A DNA stretch of 64,000 nt from Laccaria trichodermophora. Taxonomy: Eukaryota; Basidiomycota; Agaricomycetes; Agaricales; Hydnangiaceae. Under the pieces are notes generated by a model. That model was not told where the DNA came from, made no database searches, and saw nothing but the letters and a program-made list of their open reading frames with translations. The DNA is taken from assembly GCA_018417955.1 (NCBI GenBank), contig JACTVC010000053.1:81501-145500 (forward strand), in the 5' to 3' direction. The position numbers were made by a program, and so were the translations under genes. Every line of letters begins with the position of its first letter. Position 1 is the stretch's first letter. Below are positions 36,040 through 47,867 of this stretch, in pieces.

Positions 36040-38715
36040 TAATACAAATACAGCCAGAAAATTAAGAAGAAATTCAATAATGCTAGAAAATTAGAAAATT
36101 AAAATTAAAATAATAAAATATTGTTGAAAATATTGGGGTACAATATACAGGGTCTGTGCATATTTTCCAATATGGTAATCAATATAAATATAGGCAGAAA
36201 AATGATAAAAAATTCAAATGATATGTGATAATTTTGTGTTTACTTGGTTTGTGCATATTTCCAAATATGGTAATTAATGACAATATGGCCAGAAAATTAG
36301 AAGAAGAACAGAAACATAATGTACTATTATGGACAATATTGACATACTATGAATATAGTTTGTGCACATTTTTTCATATAGTAATTGATACAAATATAGC
36401 CAGAAAAATAAGAAAATGGACTGTTGTTGACAATATTGGTTATGTACATGGCCTGTGCACATTTGCTAATATAGTAATTAATACAAATGTAATTATAAAA
36501 TTCAGAAAAATCATGTGATGTAAATAGGTCTTGGTGTACTGTTTACTTGGTCTGTGCATATTTCCAAATATAGTCTATAATGGAAATATAGCCATAAATA
36601 TACAGGAAAAAGAGAAAAATAATAGACTATTGTCAGGAATATTGAGGTACCATATACATGGTTTGTATGCATTTTATAATATAGCAATTAAGATGAATAT
36701 AGTGTGAGAATCAGAAAGAAAAAACAGAAAAAAAGCACAGACATACTATTAACTGTTATTGACAATGTGGGTGCATGGTGGACATGATCTGTGCATATTT
36801 CCAAATAAGGTAATTTGTGCACAAATATGGCTAGAAAATCATAATAAAATGAGAGTAACATTGGAGAAAATGTAGATGGTAATTACTGGTGGTCATAATG
36901 TTGCAGGGCTGATTTTGGAGTCCATTTTGCATTTTCAAATGACAAATATTACTATTTTAAATGAAAATCATTTATAAAATATGGTAAAAATGAGAAAAAA
37001 TAGAACTTCTTGTTGGGTACTGTTGTCAAGGTCTAAAATCCATGTCTAAAAAAGAAAATTCAAATATTTCTAATAGAGAGATCAGAATTCTGGAGGATTC
37101 AAGCCATTTCTGCAGATATCAGTGGGGCACAGTAAAGTACCAGCAGAAAAAATTCAAGATGTCATTATAGCCCACAGACATGAATACATTACATCATATA
37201 CATTTACATGAAACATCAGACTCTGACAATCCTCAGAACCCCCCCCAGTGCTCAGGAACATATCTCTATGGGAGTGAGAAATATAGTTAGCATGGTAAAT
37301 GTAACAATGCCCAGAACTCTCTCTAGTTTTCAGAAACATAGGTCCACTGCAGTGAAGAATATGTGTAGTATGTCAGTCCAGTGAGCAACTCCCTACACAC
37401 ACATCTTACTCTTTCCACTCCCCAACCTTGTGCAACTATCAGTGTTACTATATGCTTAGTCAAATTCTGCTTACATCATCCATTTTGTACATTACACCTC
37501 ATGTAGTCCATGAGGGAATCTATCCCTTTAACCACACTATTGCTCATGTTGCTCAACTTGAAGCCCTACTAACAGCTGTAACTTGAACACTAGGCAATAC
37601 ATGTGAGGAGCCTTTGTGACTTGCATGATCATAGCACTGTCCAATGGGTCTGTCTATGAAGATCAGAGCATGGGTACTATGAACTGTCACATTCCATGGC
37701 TCCTAGCAATTGATTGATGGGCTGGAACGACCTACTCCTTGGGTCACAACAACTTTGGTTGCATTGTCTGTTAGACATTCCAACAGCTGTTCCACTACTC
37801 TAGGGACACTTATGTTCAGTAGTGTACCACAATATAGCTTGCACATCAGCCAATATTTATCTCTGCATGAATAATAGACAACAGTAATGATTCAGTAGGT
37901 AAGGCTAGTCTATTATAGGCAATTACCAATATAAACTCAATATAAGAGCAGTCAGTAAAAACCTTCATTATCTGAAGAAGCAGAATTTAAAGGCTATAAC
38001 TATATAAAAAATAGCTGAATACCAATACATACAGTTGCATGCAATATATAATCTGCTGTTTCTATAACAAAAATACAATATAAAAGTTAAAGGGCAAGTT
38101 TAGGACCAAAATTATCTTTATGATAAATTTTGTAGAAAAGTTGAATCCAGAAGATAAAAGTTTGAATGGTCAGAAATTTTTGAAGTTATTTTTTTGAAAC
38201 TAGGACCCCAGATACTCTGTGACACTGGCAGGAAATTTTTTGCCTATGTGACATGGCTAAAACATTTCTGAGCAGTGTGACATGCTCAAAAGATTTTTCA
38301 GCAGTGTGACATGGCTCAAACATTTCTTAGCAGTGTGACATGACAAAAAGATTTTTCAGCAGTGTGACATAGCTAAAACATTTCTGACCAGTCTGAAACA
38401 CTTCAAATATTTCTGACCACTCCAACATGCTTCAAACATTTCTGACCAGTCTGAAACACTTCAAATATTTCCTACCACTCTAACATGCTTCAAACATTTC
38501 CAACCACTTTCAGATGGCTAGGATATTTTTCAATGCAATATATCAACCCAAATATTTCTGGTCACAATATTGAAGGTCAAACATTTTTGCCCAATGCAAT
38601 AATATATTTTCCTCCAGAGGCAAAAAAATAAATGGCCAAGGAACCTATTAGCCTGGATACATTCTTACATTTTACAAGGCTAATAGCTTGGTCAAGGTGG
38701 GTGACTGAAGTGACA
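36040..38715 (-). repeat. Right arm of giant inverted repeat
   Basis: This arm reads as the reverse complement of 32231-34310. Its outer end is GGTGGGTGACTGAAGTGA (to 38715), with the degenerate 31-bp tandem at about 38230-38510 and GTGGGGCACAGTAAAGTACC at about 37124. Correspondence is near-exact in the outer 900 bp (for example the segments around 37930-38230 and 32700-33040) and looser inside. The arm is about 0.6 kb longer than the left arm, through insertions or deletions. Confidence 0.85.
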
Positions 38716-39668
38716 TAATGGCTTCAGAGAGAGGACTGAATTTGAGATGGTCCCCAGATTCTCTCTCAACCCTGACAAGATTTCTGGCCTTCATGTCATA
38801 ATAATCATTGAGAGTGGCATCATAGCTTGAAAACCCAACCACTGAGCCTCCTGAAACACCATCAATCAAAGTCTTGGTGTAGTTCCTAATTGCCACAAGA
38901 AGATTAACACAGATATATGATGATTCGCCTGAGCAACTTACCAATTATTGAACACTCTGCAGCACTTGCCAACAGTATCTGAGTAGAACTTCTTCTTAGT
39001 TTGGCTGCAGGGAGTGCTGGGTGAGGATATGTGTGTGAAGGGTAAAGGAAGTGCAGGAGGGCTGCGAGGAGTGCCAGGTGAAGACATGTGTACAGGAAGT
39101 GCAGGAGCTGCAGGAGAGGTTCCACTGTGGGGAGTAATGTGCATAAAGGGTACAGGAAGCGCAGGAGCTGCAGGAGGGCTGCGAGGAGTGCCAGGTGAAG
39201 ACATGTGCACGAAAGGTACAGGAAGCACATGAGCTGCAGAAGAAGCCATCAAAGGCTGAGCTGTGGGAGGTTCAGGAGCTGGTGTAGTGCCAATCGAAAT
39301 GTTGGAAAAACCATCCACAAGGCCGTCCAAAGAACTTTCAGTACCATGACCATGAACACAGACAGAAGGCCTGGTCATGGAATCTGAAGCCACACTCCGA
39401 GCTTGGAGAGAAGAGTGACGTGTCGACACCACAGGGGGGTTTTCACAAACAAACAAATGGGATGGAACATTCTCAAAATGAACAAATTGGATGGATGAAT
39501 TGAGGCAGGTGGAGGTGATACTGTGGACCTCTTTTCGCTAGCTGCCTGCTGGAGCCGCCAAGGGTGCATAGCATAGGGAATTGGGGGGGCTAGAGGCTCT
39601 AAATGATTAGTTATTGAGGTTTGAAATGATGTGGAGCAATGCATACTGTTTTTGTGATTAGAGGACAT
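38716..39668 (-). pseudogene. Decayed minus-strand coding remnant with Pro-rich repeats
   Basis: Overlapping minus frames encode a Pro/Ala/Ser-rich segment with repeated HMSSPGTPRSPP and APALPVPF units (39230-39000). Ordinary-looking segments such as KKKFYSDTVGKCCRVFNNW and SYDATLNDYYDMKARNLVRV (38960-38690) follow in another frame. The DNA repeat behind the Pro-rich part is a 40-60-bp minisatellite (GGAGCTGCAGGAGGGCTGCG). I do not recognise the family. Frame changes suggest a pseudogene, probably of mobile-element origin given its position. Confidence 0.35.
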
Positions 39669-39949
39669 GGCAGTAAGAGAGGGAGAGGACCTGGCTCTAC
39701 AGCCTGCTCTGGATGTTGGGTGTAGTTATAGGGAGCTGATGTATGTCTGGCAGACTGCATAATAATATATATTAGCTGCCTTTGCAAAAGAATTATTTTT
39801 AAAAAAGAAAAGTCTTGGGGTGTTGGTACCTACTTGCCATGTTGAATACGGCTTGATCCTTGAACAAATATTCAGCCTTACTTGGCTTTGGCTTCATACC
39901 CTGTTTAGTACTCACAACACTATAATTTTATCTCTCCCTCTCACCAAAA

Positions 39950-42007
39950 TGACTTGTCACAAGTGGACGACAGTTATGCAGGAAGAATGGCTTAAGGCTC
40001 AGCTTCCTTTGTTTGCTGATGCTCAGGCAAACAAAACCACGACTTCTGATTTTTTTCCTAAGGCCCTGGTCGAGTGGAGGAATGCAGGCCTGTCCCTGAC
40101 CCCACACCTGACAAAATTACCAAAGCAAAGAATGTTGAGGATGCTATAAAGAAGAAAACAGCTAGGGACAATGATGTACATCAATATCATTCACATATAC
40201 ATGCCAGCATAGAACTTACCTGATATGTAGTGTGTTAAGCCATGGTTTTATAACCATACTCGCCGACCTTTGATGCCAGGTAATGCAACATGTGGGTGTC
40301 CTCAAATTAACACAGAAAGCAAGGTTTCTACACAAATGGCAGGTCTACTATCAGATGACATATGAGTCTAAGTGGAAGATGATCATTGAAAAGGAGTGGG
40401 AAATGTAAAAGTCTAAGCTGACTGCTGAAGACCCTGATGCAAACTTGAAGAAAGCATGTTTCACATTTGCGAATACTTTCATGAAAGAGAAATATGAGAT
40501 GGAAATGCAGGAGGTCAAGGATGAGGTCAAGAAGCATCGACTTAGAGAAGAGAAGGAAGGGGATCGGCAGGGTGAAGCAGCCACTGATTCATGAAATAAA
40601 GCCTATCAAACGTGATTACAATTTAATCACATTGAATTGAATGGTTACCACCTATTGACAGAGCAATCAAGAAGTTGCCTGCCACCCTCACATTGATGGG
40701 AGAGTCTATCCAGAAACAAACTGGGTGGAATATCACATTCCTTGTCAGTGGTCCTGAAACACTCAAAGATGGCAAAATCATGACATACATGTACACAGCT
40801 GATCTTACTTTTCTGCTCAATGTTGCTGACTATTTTGAAGGCTCCACCTAGGAAACTGTCCTGATAACAAAGACTTTGAAGCTTTTCTAGGAGAAGAGGG
40901 GTATGAAGAGCACATTACCAATACATTTGATGATTTTCTGCACAAAGCTTTTTGTGAGTTAGAATGATCGAGAACCAAGATTGAAACTAACCATAAGTTG
41001 TCAGCTCAAAAAGTATGCAAGAGTTGATGCCTCATAATAAATGAAGGCACACTGGAGACGGGGGGCAAAGAGGCTGAGCAGGTGGGTGGTAGTGATGATG
41101 GGAGTGCAAGCGAGCCAGGTGACAAAGAAAAGGCTTGGAGAGGCTGTTCAGGTGCTGCACATCAAAGAAGTGTGAATATGAGCTTACTTGAGAGGCAAAC
41201 ATTGCTAAGAACAAGGAGATCTTGCACAAACTCAAAGCTAAATTTTCAGCACCAGAAGTTGAAAAGGATGCAAGCGAGCTGAAAGTGAAGAAGGGCAAAA
41301 AGAAACAACAAGGGGAACAGTTGCCCATCAGGTCTTCTATGAGAATACAAGGAGCCAGGTACTTATGCATCATGCCTTGCTGATGATATCTGACACACTG
41401 ACGCCATCCCATCAGTAGAGCACTGCCTTCCATGACTGCTGCCTCTCTGCTGCCAGACATGCCCCAGTTGCCTCAAGTACCCTTAGATTTGTTTACATCC
41501 CCAGTTCTGCTTGAAAGCTCAATTGCTGGGCCGGCATTATCCAACCCTGTGACTCCATCACCATCACCTTTAGTTGCACCCAAGGGTGTCTCTGCACCAG
41601 CTCTGTTCACACCAGCAGTCGCTCCCACACCATCTTCACAGACGCCGGCTCCCCCATCAACACCTTCAGTCACGTCAGATGTGCTCTCTGTACCACCTAC
41701 TCTCAACCCACTGGACTCCATTGTCAACTCTGCATCTGGGGCTGTTGATGAAGGTTTGATGGACATCGATATTGATGAGGCGGAAGCAGTGGAGGAAAAG
41801 CAGAAGACAAGACTACAGTCTGTGGCTTTTCCCTGTGAAGAGAACACATTGCCAGCCTGGTTGACTGGCAATGGTATGCTCAAATACTTACATGGGGTTT
41901 CGAAGGAGAAATTGTGGCAGGAGCTGGTCACTAGTCTCCTCAAATTCAAGACGGTTAATACAACTACAGGGGTGAGTACATCAGCAAAACCTGATTTTTA
42001 CACATAG
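39950..42007 (+). pseudogene. Decayed gene of a transposon-associated basidiomycete family
   Basis: The start encodes TCHKWTTVMQEEWLKAQLPL, FADAQANKTTTSDFFPKAL. Blocks in shifting frames follow: WFYNHTR-like (about 40246), FANTFMKEKYEMEMQEVKDE (about 40470), AIKKLPATLTLMGESIQKQT and GWNITFLVSGPETLKDGKIM (40660-40790), NTFDDFLHKAF (about 40918), a Pro/Ser/Thr-rich stretch, and LPAWLTGNGMLKYLHGVSKE (about 41850). This order (R/K-W-T-E..W....P.F..AQ, FFP...EW, then KQTGW, then PAWL...YL.GVS) is one I know from multicopy hypothetical genes in mushrooms near KDZ elements. Several stop codons and frameshifts show it is dead. Confidence 0.6.
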
Positions 42008-42107
42008 ACAGGCACAGTGCTTCTGCTGACATCATAGTTTCCCATAGTTACACACCAAGCTTGGCTAGATGCCCTAGAGCACCACAGCCCTGTGTGGACG
42101 TAAGCTG

Positions 42108-43376
42108 GAGCTCTTTACACTCCCTGAGTTCTTCCATATGGAAGATTTTTAGCTGAGTCCCCTTCTATTTTCTCATTCCATAGTCACCAGGGATTCCATA
42201 TGGAATAGACATGGAATGGTATATTCCACATGGATTCCATGGACTATTCCAGGTGGATTCCATTGGATTTCATTGGAATTAATTGGATAGCCCAAGTTTT
42301 TGATTTTTCATGGGGAAAAAAATGAACATCGGCAAATGCCGACGATCAATTTGGATGGTATCAACAACAAACATCAACCTATTCCTTAACCACCACCACC
42401 ACCACCAACCACAATGCTGCCCACCACCTCTGCACCACCACCATCACCTGAGACTACCACCCACCACCCTTGCTGATGACTGACAACCGCCCTGGCACAC
42501 CCCATCGCTGCAAGAACGGCATGGCAACGCCATGTCACCAAAATAAAACAAGCGCCAACACATGAGAACAAGGCAATGCGACACAACAACACAACATGTC
42601 AATGTGAAATGACGACCATGACACAACAATGTGAAACAACAACGTGCCACAATGACCAAGATGCAATGCACAAGAACAAGGCAACGCGACACAACAACAT
42701 GAAACAACGATGTGAAACAACAACCATGATGCGACACAATGACCACGACGCGACGATGCAAAATGACAACATGACACAACAACACAACACAACACAGGCC
42801 ATGTCACCACAAGCAAGGACCAGTGCCCACAACAACGAGTGCCCATGGACAATGTAGCAGATGTGCTTGCTTGCGTGAATGAACACTGGCAATGATGAGC
42901 TCAGGTGAGTGAGCTCCTTGTCCCTCATCCCTCTGCCCCAACCCCCCTCCCTTGCACTCTCCTCCATCACTCCCTTCCTCCTCCATCACTCCCTTCCTCT
43001 TCCATCACTCCCTTCCACTGCCCCCTCCATCCCCCCCTCTATGACACTTCACTACTCCCCCTCCACTCTCCCCCTCCCTCTCCCTCCCTTTAGTATGAAA
43101 TGTAATATGATATTTTGTAGTTATATTCAATACATTTAATTGTCTTTATTCAGCAAGAATGGTCATTAAATCACCTACACCTCTTAAGTTTGAACTTATC
43201 ATAAATTTCCCTGAAAATTGTATCCAATGTAGTTTAAAAAAGCATAGATTCCATGTGGAAAAGGTATGGAATCCACCTAAAAATCCATGGATTCCATCAA
43301 CCAAAGTATGGAATCCATCTCCCATTCCATTTGGAATCCATATGGAACATATCGGGAAGTGTAAAGTACTGGTAAG
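42108..43376. mobile_element. MITE-like element with TACTTTA-type ends and internal low complexity
   Basis: The left end has CTTTACACTCCC (about 42113) and CCATATGGA palindromes. The right end is the inverted counterpart (TCCATATGGAACATATCGGG then AGTGTAAAGTAC, 43336-43372). Palindromic ATTCCATGTGGAAT-type motifs lie inside both ends. The interior is an ACAACA/CATGAC-type low-complexity block (42400-42860) and a pyrimidine tract CCTCCATCACTCCCTTCC (42940-43090). Open frames there are products of composition only. Confidence 0.5.
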
Positions 43377-44271
43377 CCATGCTATACAGCACTACAGAGA
43401 CTTGTGCCATTACTATAGGGTGCTATAGAGGGGCCTCCACTTTCTACCCAGCCCTGATAGGGAGTTACATTTTTCTGCACTGTTCAGTAGAAGTCGGTAT
43501 GGTCACAGGAAGTCAGGTGCTGTGCTCAACTCATTCATATGATTTCATCAAAATTTAATTGCTACATTGTTCACTTTCTGAAATTGGAAAATGTAAGTCA
43601 CACCATTCTTTCTTTCCTCAACATCAACCATCACCACTGCCTTTCCCCACATCATTGCCTTTGCCTGTTCCAACTACTAAAACCTCAAGAAGTAAGGCAA
43701 GTAATTGTCCACCACTCAGTGCTGATGTATGAAGCTCTACTTAGGTAGGAGTTTGTTCAGCAGCCTGGCACATTGCTGGCACACTCCAACTTCTTTGATG
43801 TTCTGTGCCCCTCCTGAGTTATCCCCTTCCCTCTTTCCCTTTTCATATGAGATGTTGGGCCACATTACCAATGGCGATGTGGCTCTCTTCCAACCAGCAG
43901 AGCACAACAATGACCAACAGACTGCCACCCACAACCATGACTGACTACTGCAACCAAGACACAATGACCATGAAGATGACCACAATGTGTTCATGACAAC
44001 AACCATGACCACCATGCTCACAATGACATGTCCACACCCACACCCACAACCACAACTCCTCCATCCATGCAACCACGACCACAAACCACAAAAACAACAC
44101 AACCACAACCACACCCACACATCCACATCCACAACCAAGTACCATCAACCAATGCCATGAGCACCCACCACCACCATGATCGACAAACAGTGCCCAGAGC
44201 CCAGCTTCACCACCATACACACAACAATGAGCATGCCCCATTCCACCACCTACACATGGCGATGATACAGG
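43377..44271. repeat. Low-complexity CAACCA/ACAACC DNA
   Basis: 43377-43880 has no recognisable gene. 43890-44240 is C/A-rich short-period DNA (ACAACCACAACCACACCCAC), similar in kind to 42400-42860. It directly precedes the LTR. Confidence 0.6.
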
Positions 44272-45950
44272 TGAAAAGTATTCAACCGTATAAAATCCGA
44301 TTTTCGCGATTTTACCATTAAAATGGTCTTCTCTGTACATACACTATATACAAATTGCAATGATATAAGAGTCTTTGAACATACCCGGTTCAGTAGACTA
44401 AAAGTGCACATGCGTCGAGTCTGAACATAGGACTAAGGCCTTGGAGCTGGCAGCAGTATGTGCCGTGACATTATACTTGGAGCCTATCTAGGATTCACCC
44501 ACCATGAAATAGAGTATAAAGAAGCTCTAGAGTAAAACCACCCAACGCAGGGACAAGATTGCATTACTACCAAGGGTTTAGAAACATGTAATGGATTTTT
44601 AATATGGAAACTCGGACTTTTATCCTGCGATAAATACCTCCAAGACTTTTAGAGGATAAACTGTATGTGGACATTGTGAAATAATGTTCTACTACTAGAA
44701 AGACTATACTGCGACCATGTAGTATATGTATGAGGACCAAGCGTGGCCTGCGGCCATGTAAAGAGTCAAGTACGGCAATTCCCGCGTACGCATTAGAGAG
44801 TGATGCGTAGCATCGTCCAAGACGCTATGAAATGCGCACCTGGAAAGACATTAGGTAATCCATCCTGGAGACCCCCTGATAACTAAGAAAGTCATTTGAA
44901 GTCCTTCGGAGTACCATCCGATCTCCATATGATACAGAAACTGAGCTGAGGCATTTTAATCAAAATAACCTCCGGAAATAAAGAAGCCGGCAGCTTGCTG
45001 CATATGTATCAGCCCAGCAATTGCTAAAATGACATGATACGTCAAATTAGTAACTGATGCCAAGAGAAAGAAGCATAAGGAACCGGTCCGGGCCAAGGAT
45101 AATTAAAAACCGGACTATTAAATGTACGCATCAAATACTGATGCGTTCATAAGAGAAAGATACCAACACTACAAAAACTGTAGTGTATCAAAGAAAGACA
45201 CTATAAAACTATACCACATGATTATTAAAAAGCTATTTATATTCCATTTGTAATTTCGGACCGATATAAACCATAGAAAAACACATGTAAAAGCGTAGAT
45301 AGGAGTTCTGGGGTATAAAAGGAGGGCACTGGCAGGTCAAAAGGCAAGCAATCACCCCCCGTTGACCAGCTAGTTGCACTCCAAGTAGAGACTTAGGAGG
45401 TGGACAGTTGTAATCAATTAAAGGAGATTTCTTCGTGGTCAGAAAAGTACAGTGTGAACGAAGCCAGCGTGCTTGGGAGTCAGCTTACTTGGAGACTTGA
45501 ATAAGAGGTTTTTAAGCACAGTATCATTCAGACGAGACAGCGTACTCGTACCCTTTGTTTTGGAGCGTAGTGACATAATAAAAGCTCAAGGGAGTTATAA
45601 AAGTCCGATAAATTCGTGTTTCGTGTCAATAAAGAAGTCTGTGTGCAAGAACTTTGCATTTGAGCAACCAGGATCCCTGAAAGACATACTTTGTTCTATT
45701 GAACTATTCTAATACCACACCCAATAATAAAACCCAGTTTTATTACGAAAACTCTTGAGACTTAAACCTAAGAAGACAAAAGTGGTATTTCTTAATACCA
45801 AAGGCCCTCGAACTCTTGCACTGAGATTGTGATTGTGTGTGTGTGTGTGTGTGTGAGTGAGTGTTAGGTGTTTAGGGTTTTCCCCCGACACGCTTGATCC
45901 TTGTTTGCGTGTTTCACACTTTCGCGTTCATCCCCGTGCAAAGCATATCA
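44272..45950 (+). repeat. 5' LTR of a truncated LTR retrotransposon (1679 bp)
   Basis: It begins TGAAAAGTATTCAACC and ends GCAAAGCATATCA, giving TG...CA borders set by alignment to the inverted copy at 27741-29406. It contains a TATA box (45314) and a GT/GTGTGA repeat near the end (45833-45862). A primer-binding-site-like sequence follows directly. No 3' LTR is found downstream, so the element is 3'-truncated. Confidence 0.85.
45314..45320 (+). promoter_or_regulatory. TATA box in the LTR
   Basis: TATAAAA in the context GGGGTATAAAAGGAGGGC; the inverted solo LTR has the matching GAGTATATAAGGAGTGC (about 28370-28386), so the element is conserved between copies. Confidence 0.65.
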
Positions 45951-45952
45951 TC

Positions 45953-45970
45953 TGGAGCCCACCGCGAGGG
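45953..45970 (+). promoter_or_regulatory. Candidate primer-binding site
   Basis: TGGAGCCCACCGCGAGGG starts 2 nt after the LTR CA end, the usual place and TGG start for a tRNA 3'-CCA complement. The matching tRNA was not identified. Confidence 0.5.
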
Positions 45971-46095
45971 TCTCCTTTTGTTTTTGATAAAGCATATCAT
46001 CTGTTTTTGATAAAGCAAAGACTTGAAAGTTTAGTGATCTACGGGATCATTTATTTAAACAACAGTTTAAATTTTAAAAACCGCTAGCGTTTGAA

Positions 46096-47867
46096 GCAAT
46101 TTAAATACTAGTGCAGAGCTGTTCACCACGGCACCAAAAATCAGACAAACAGCGAATTCTATTAAAGCAGGGGAATCGTCAGGTTTACCACCTCCACCTA
46201 AACGAAAAGCTAAGCAACCTGTACCAACAGTAGTGCAAAGGTTTCCGTTAAGAACAGAGACAGTATCCCAACCACCTCCTCGCGTGATTCGTAGAAAAAC
46301 TGTTAGGGCATCTGATAATATAAACCCGAGCTTGTTAGCCCAAAGAAATATTACAAATATGCCAGATAATACCCAAGATGAAGTTCCTGCCACTGGAGGC
46401 AGAAGATCGTCTAGACCGATGCCATTGCCAGGCTCCCGAGGAGCCCCTAACTTTGACAAGGAAAAACCCATTGAGCTGTTAAGATTCATTGACCAAATGG
46501 AGGACTTGTTCACAGAGCATGGCATTGATGATAATCAAGAAAAGAAGAAGCAATTAGGAAGATATACAGACCAAATGACAGAATTTGAATGGCGAGTGTT
46601 TGACACATTTGCTCCTGAAGTTGAATACATGGAGTTTAAACAGGCGTTGATCGACGACTATCCAGAGGCAAAGAATGCTGGAAAAGGGACACTAGCAAAT
46701 TTGAGAAAAATTTGTAAAGACCATCAGCGGATTGATATTGAGGACATTGTTGCACTTAAAAACCTCACTAGAGGTTTCCGAGCAGAACAAAAATTGCTTT
46801 TGATGCCACCTGCATTGGTGAGCAACAGAGAATTGGTAGATCTGTTTTTGGGATGTCTAAGGGATAGTTTCCGAGGACAAGTGGAAGGAAGTCTCAATAT
46901 TAAGCTTTCCTGAGATAAAGGAAAAGCAGTCGATGGAAAAGAACGCCGTCTAGAAGATCCGTACTCTATTCTAGATGTAATTGAGATGGCTGAGACTATT
47001 GCAGGACATGCACAAGGGATTAGCTCTTCAAGTAATAACCGAGTTGTTGTCAATACAACAGAAACACGGACTACACGAGAATCTCACGTGCATACTTCTC
47101 CAGTACATAGTGTCAAGCTAGAAGATGATATCCGAGAATTAAATCAGAAAGTTGCATTGCTTATGGATAAAATCACTTCGAGTGAAAAAGCACAAATGAG
47201 TGCCTTCCAAGCATCTAGACAAGAAATGAATAAATTAACAGAGACTCTAATGACCCAGCATGTCACCTCAGCACCAACCATGAGGCAGACACAGCCTACT
47301 TGGAAAATGGGTTCAGATGGCTGCTGGTACTGTGAAGAATTGGGGCATTTCGCAATGAATTGTCCTCATAGGGAAGAACATATTAGAACGGGAAAAATTA
47401 AAATGTCTGGTCATAAAATGTTCTTTGCGCTCACAGGTCAACCAGTACCTAGAGGATCAAATGGAAAATCTGCTAAGATGATTGTTGAGGAAGCTAGCAA
47501 CAAAGATATGATGGCGCAAAGCAATATGTTTGCATCGCCCGGAGAAATTTACACTCAGAACAGTGGAGAGCCAGGTATCGTTCAGTTGGGAATAGATTCC
47601 CGAGTTAAATCGGTCTACACCAACCAGATTAGAGATTCAAGAGATGACCTCTTAGATAAAATGGCTACTCAGATTGATACATTGTTGGGTAAAAATGTGC
47701 CAGCACAGATGGCACGTCCCTCAGCACAAGAGGTTGACATAGTCAACAATATGAAAAACATTCTGTCATATTTTGAGGGACAGCAAGGTCAAGGTCAAGA
47801 AGCTGCAAGTTATGTAGCTACTAGACACAGTCAAGCTGATACTCAAGGACAGCAGGGTTTCTCGTAG
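46096..47867 (+). pseudogene. gag: Ty3/gypsy-type gag with one internal TGA
   Basis: The frame is open from about 46096. The first clear ATG is at 46362 (MPDNTQDEVPATGG) and the encoded capsid domain begins around KPIELLRFIDQMEDLFTEHG. A single TGA at 46911-46913 splits the capsid from the following part, but the frame stays the same after it (DKGKAVDGKERRLEDPYSIL). Further on come a coiled-coil-like stretch and one zinc knuckle CWYCEELGHFAMNCPHR (CX2CX4HX4C, about 47330-47380). The frame ends at TAG 47865-47867. This is a structural polyprotein for retrotransposon particles. Without pol or a 3' LTR, and with a stop in the capsid, the copy is not autonomous. Confidence 0.8.
47855..47861 (+). 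promoter_or_regulatory. Candidate -1 frameshift heptamer GGGTTTC at the gag end
   Basis: In the gag frame the codons are CAG GGT TTC TCG TAG, so G GGT TTC fits X XXY YYZ exactly. The -1 frame is open from just after a TGA at about 47839 and continues into the downstream coding region, so a -1 slip here would fuse gag to it. Confidence 0.55.

Noticed and set aside
42576..42857. 93-aa Thr/Asn/His-rich frame
   Set aside because: It comes from ACAACA-type low-complexity DNA, with opposite-strand frames equally open.
46067..46525. 152-aa minus-strand frame over gag
   Set aside because: It is antisense to the gag frame, which has capsid and zinc-knuckle signatures on the plus strand.
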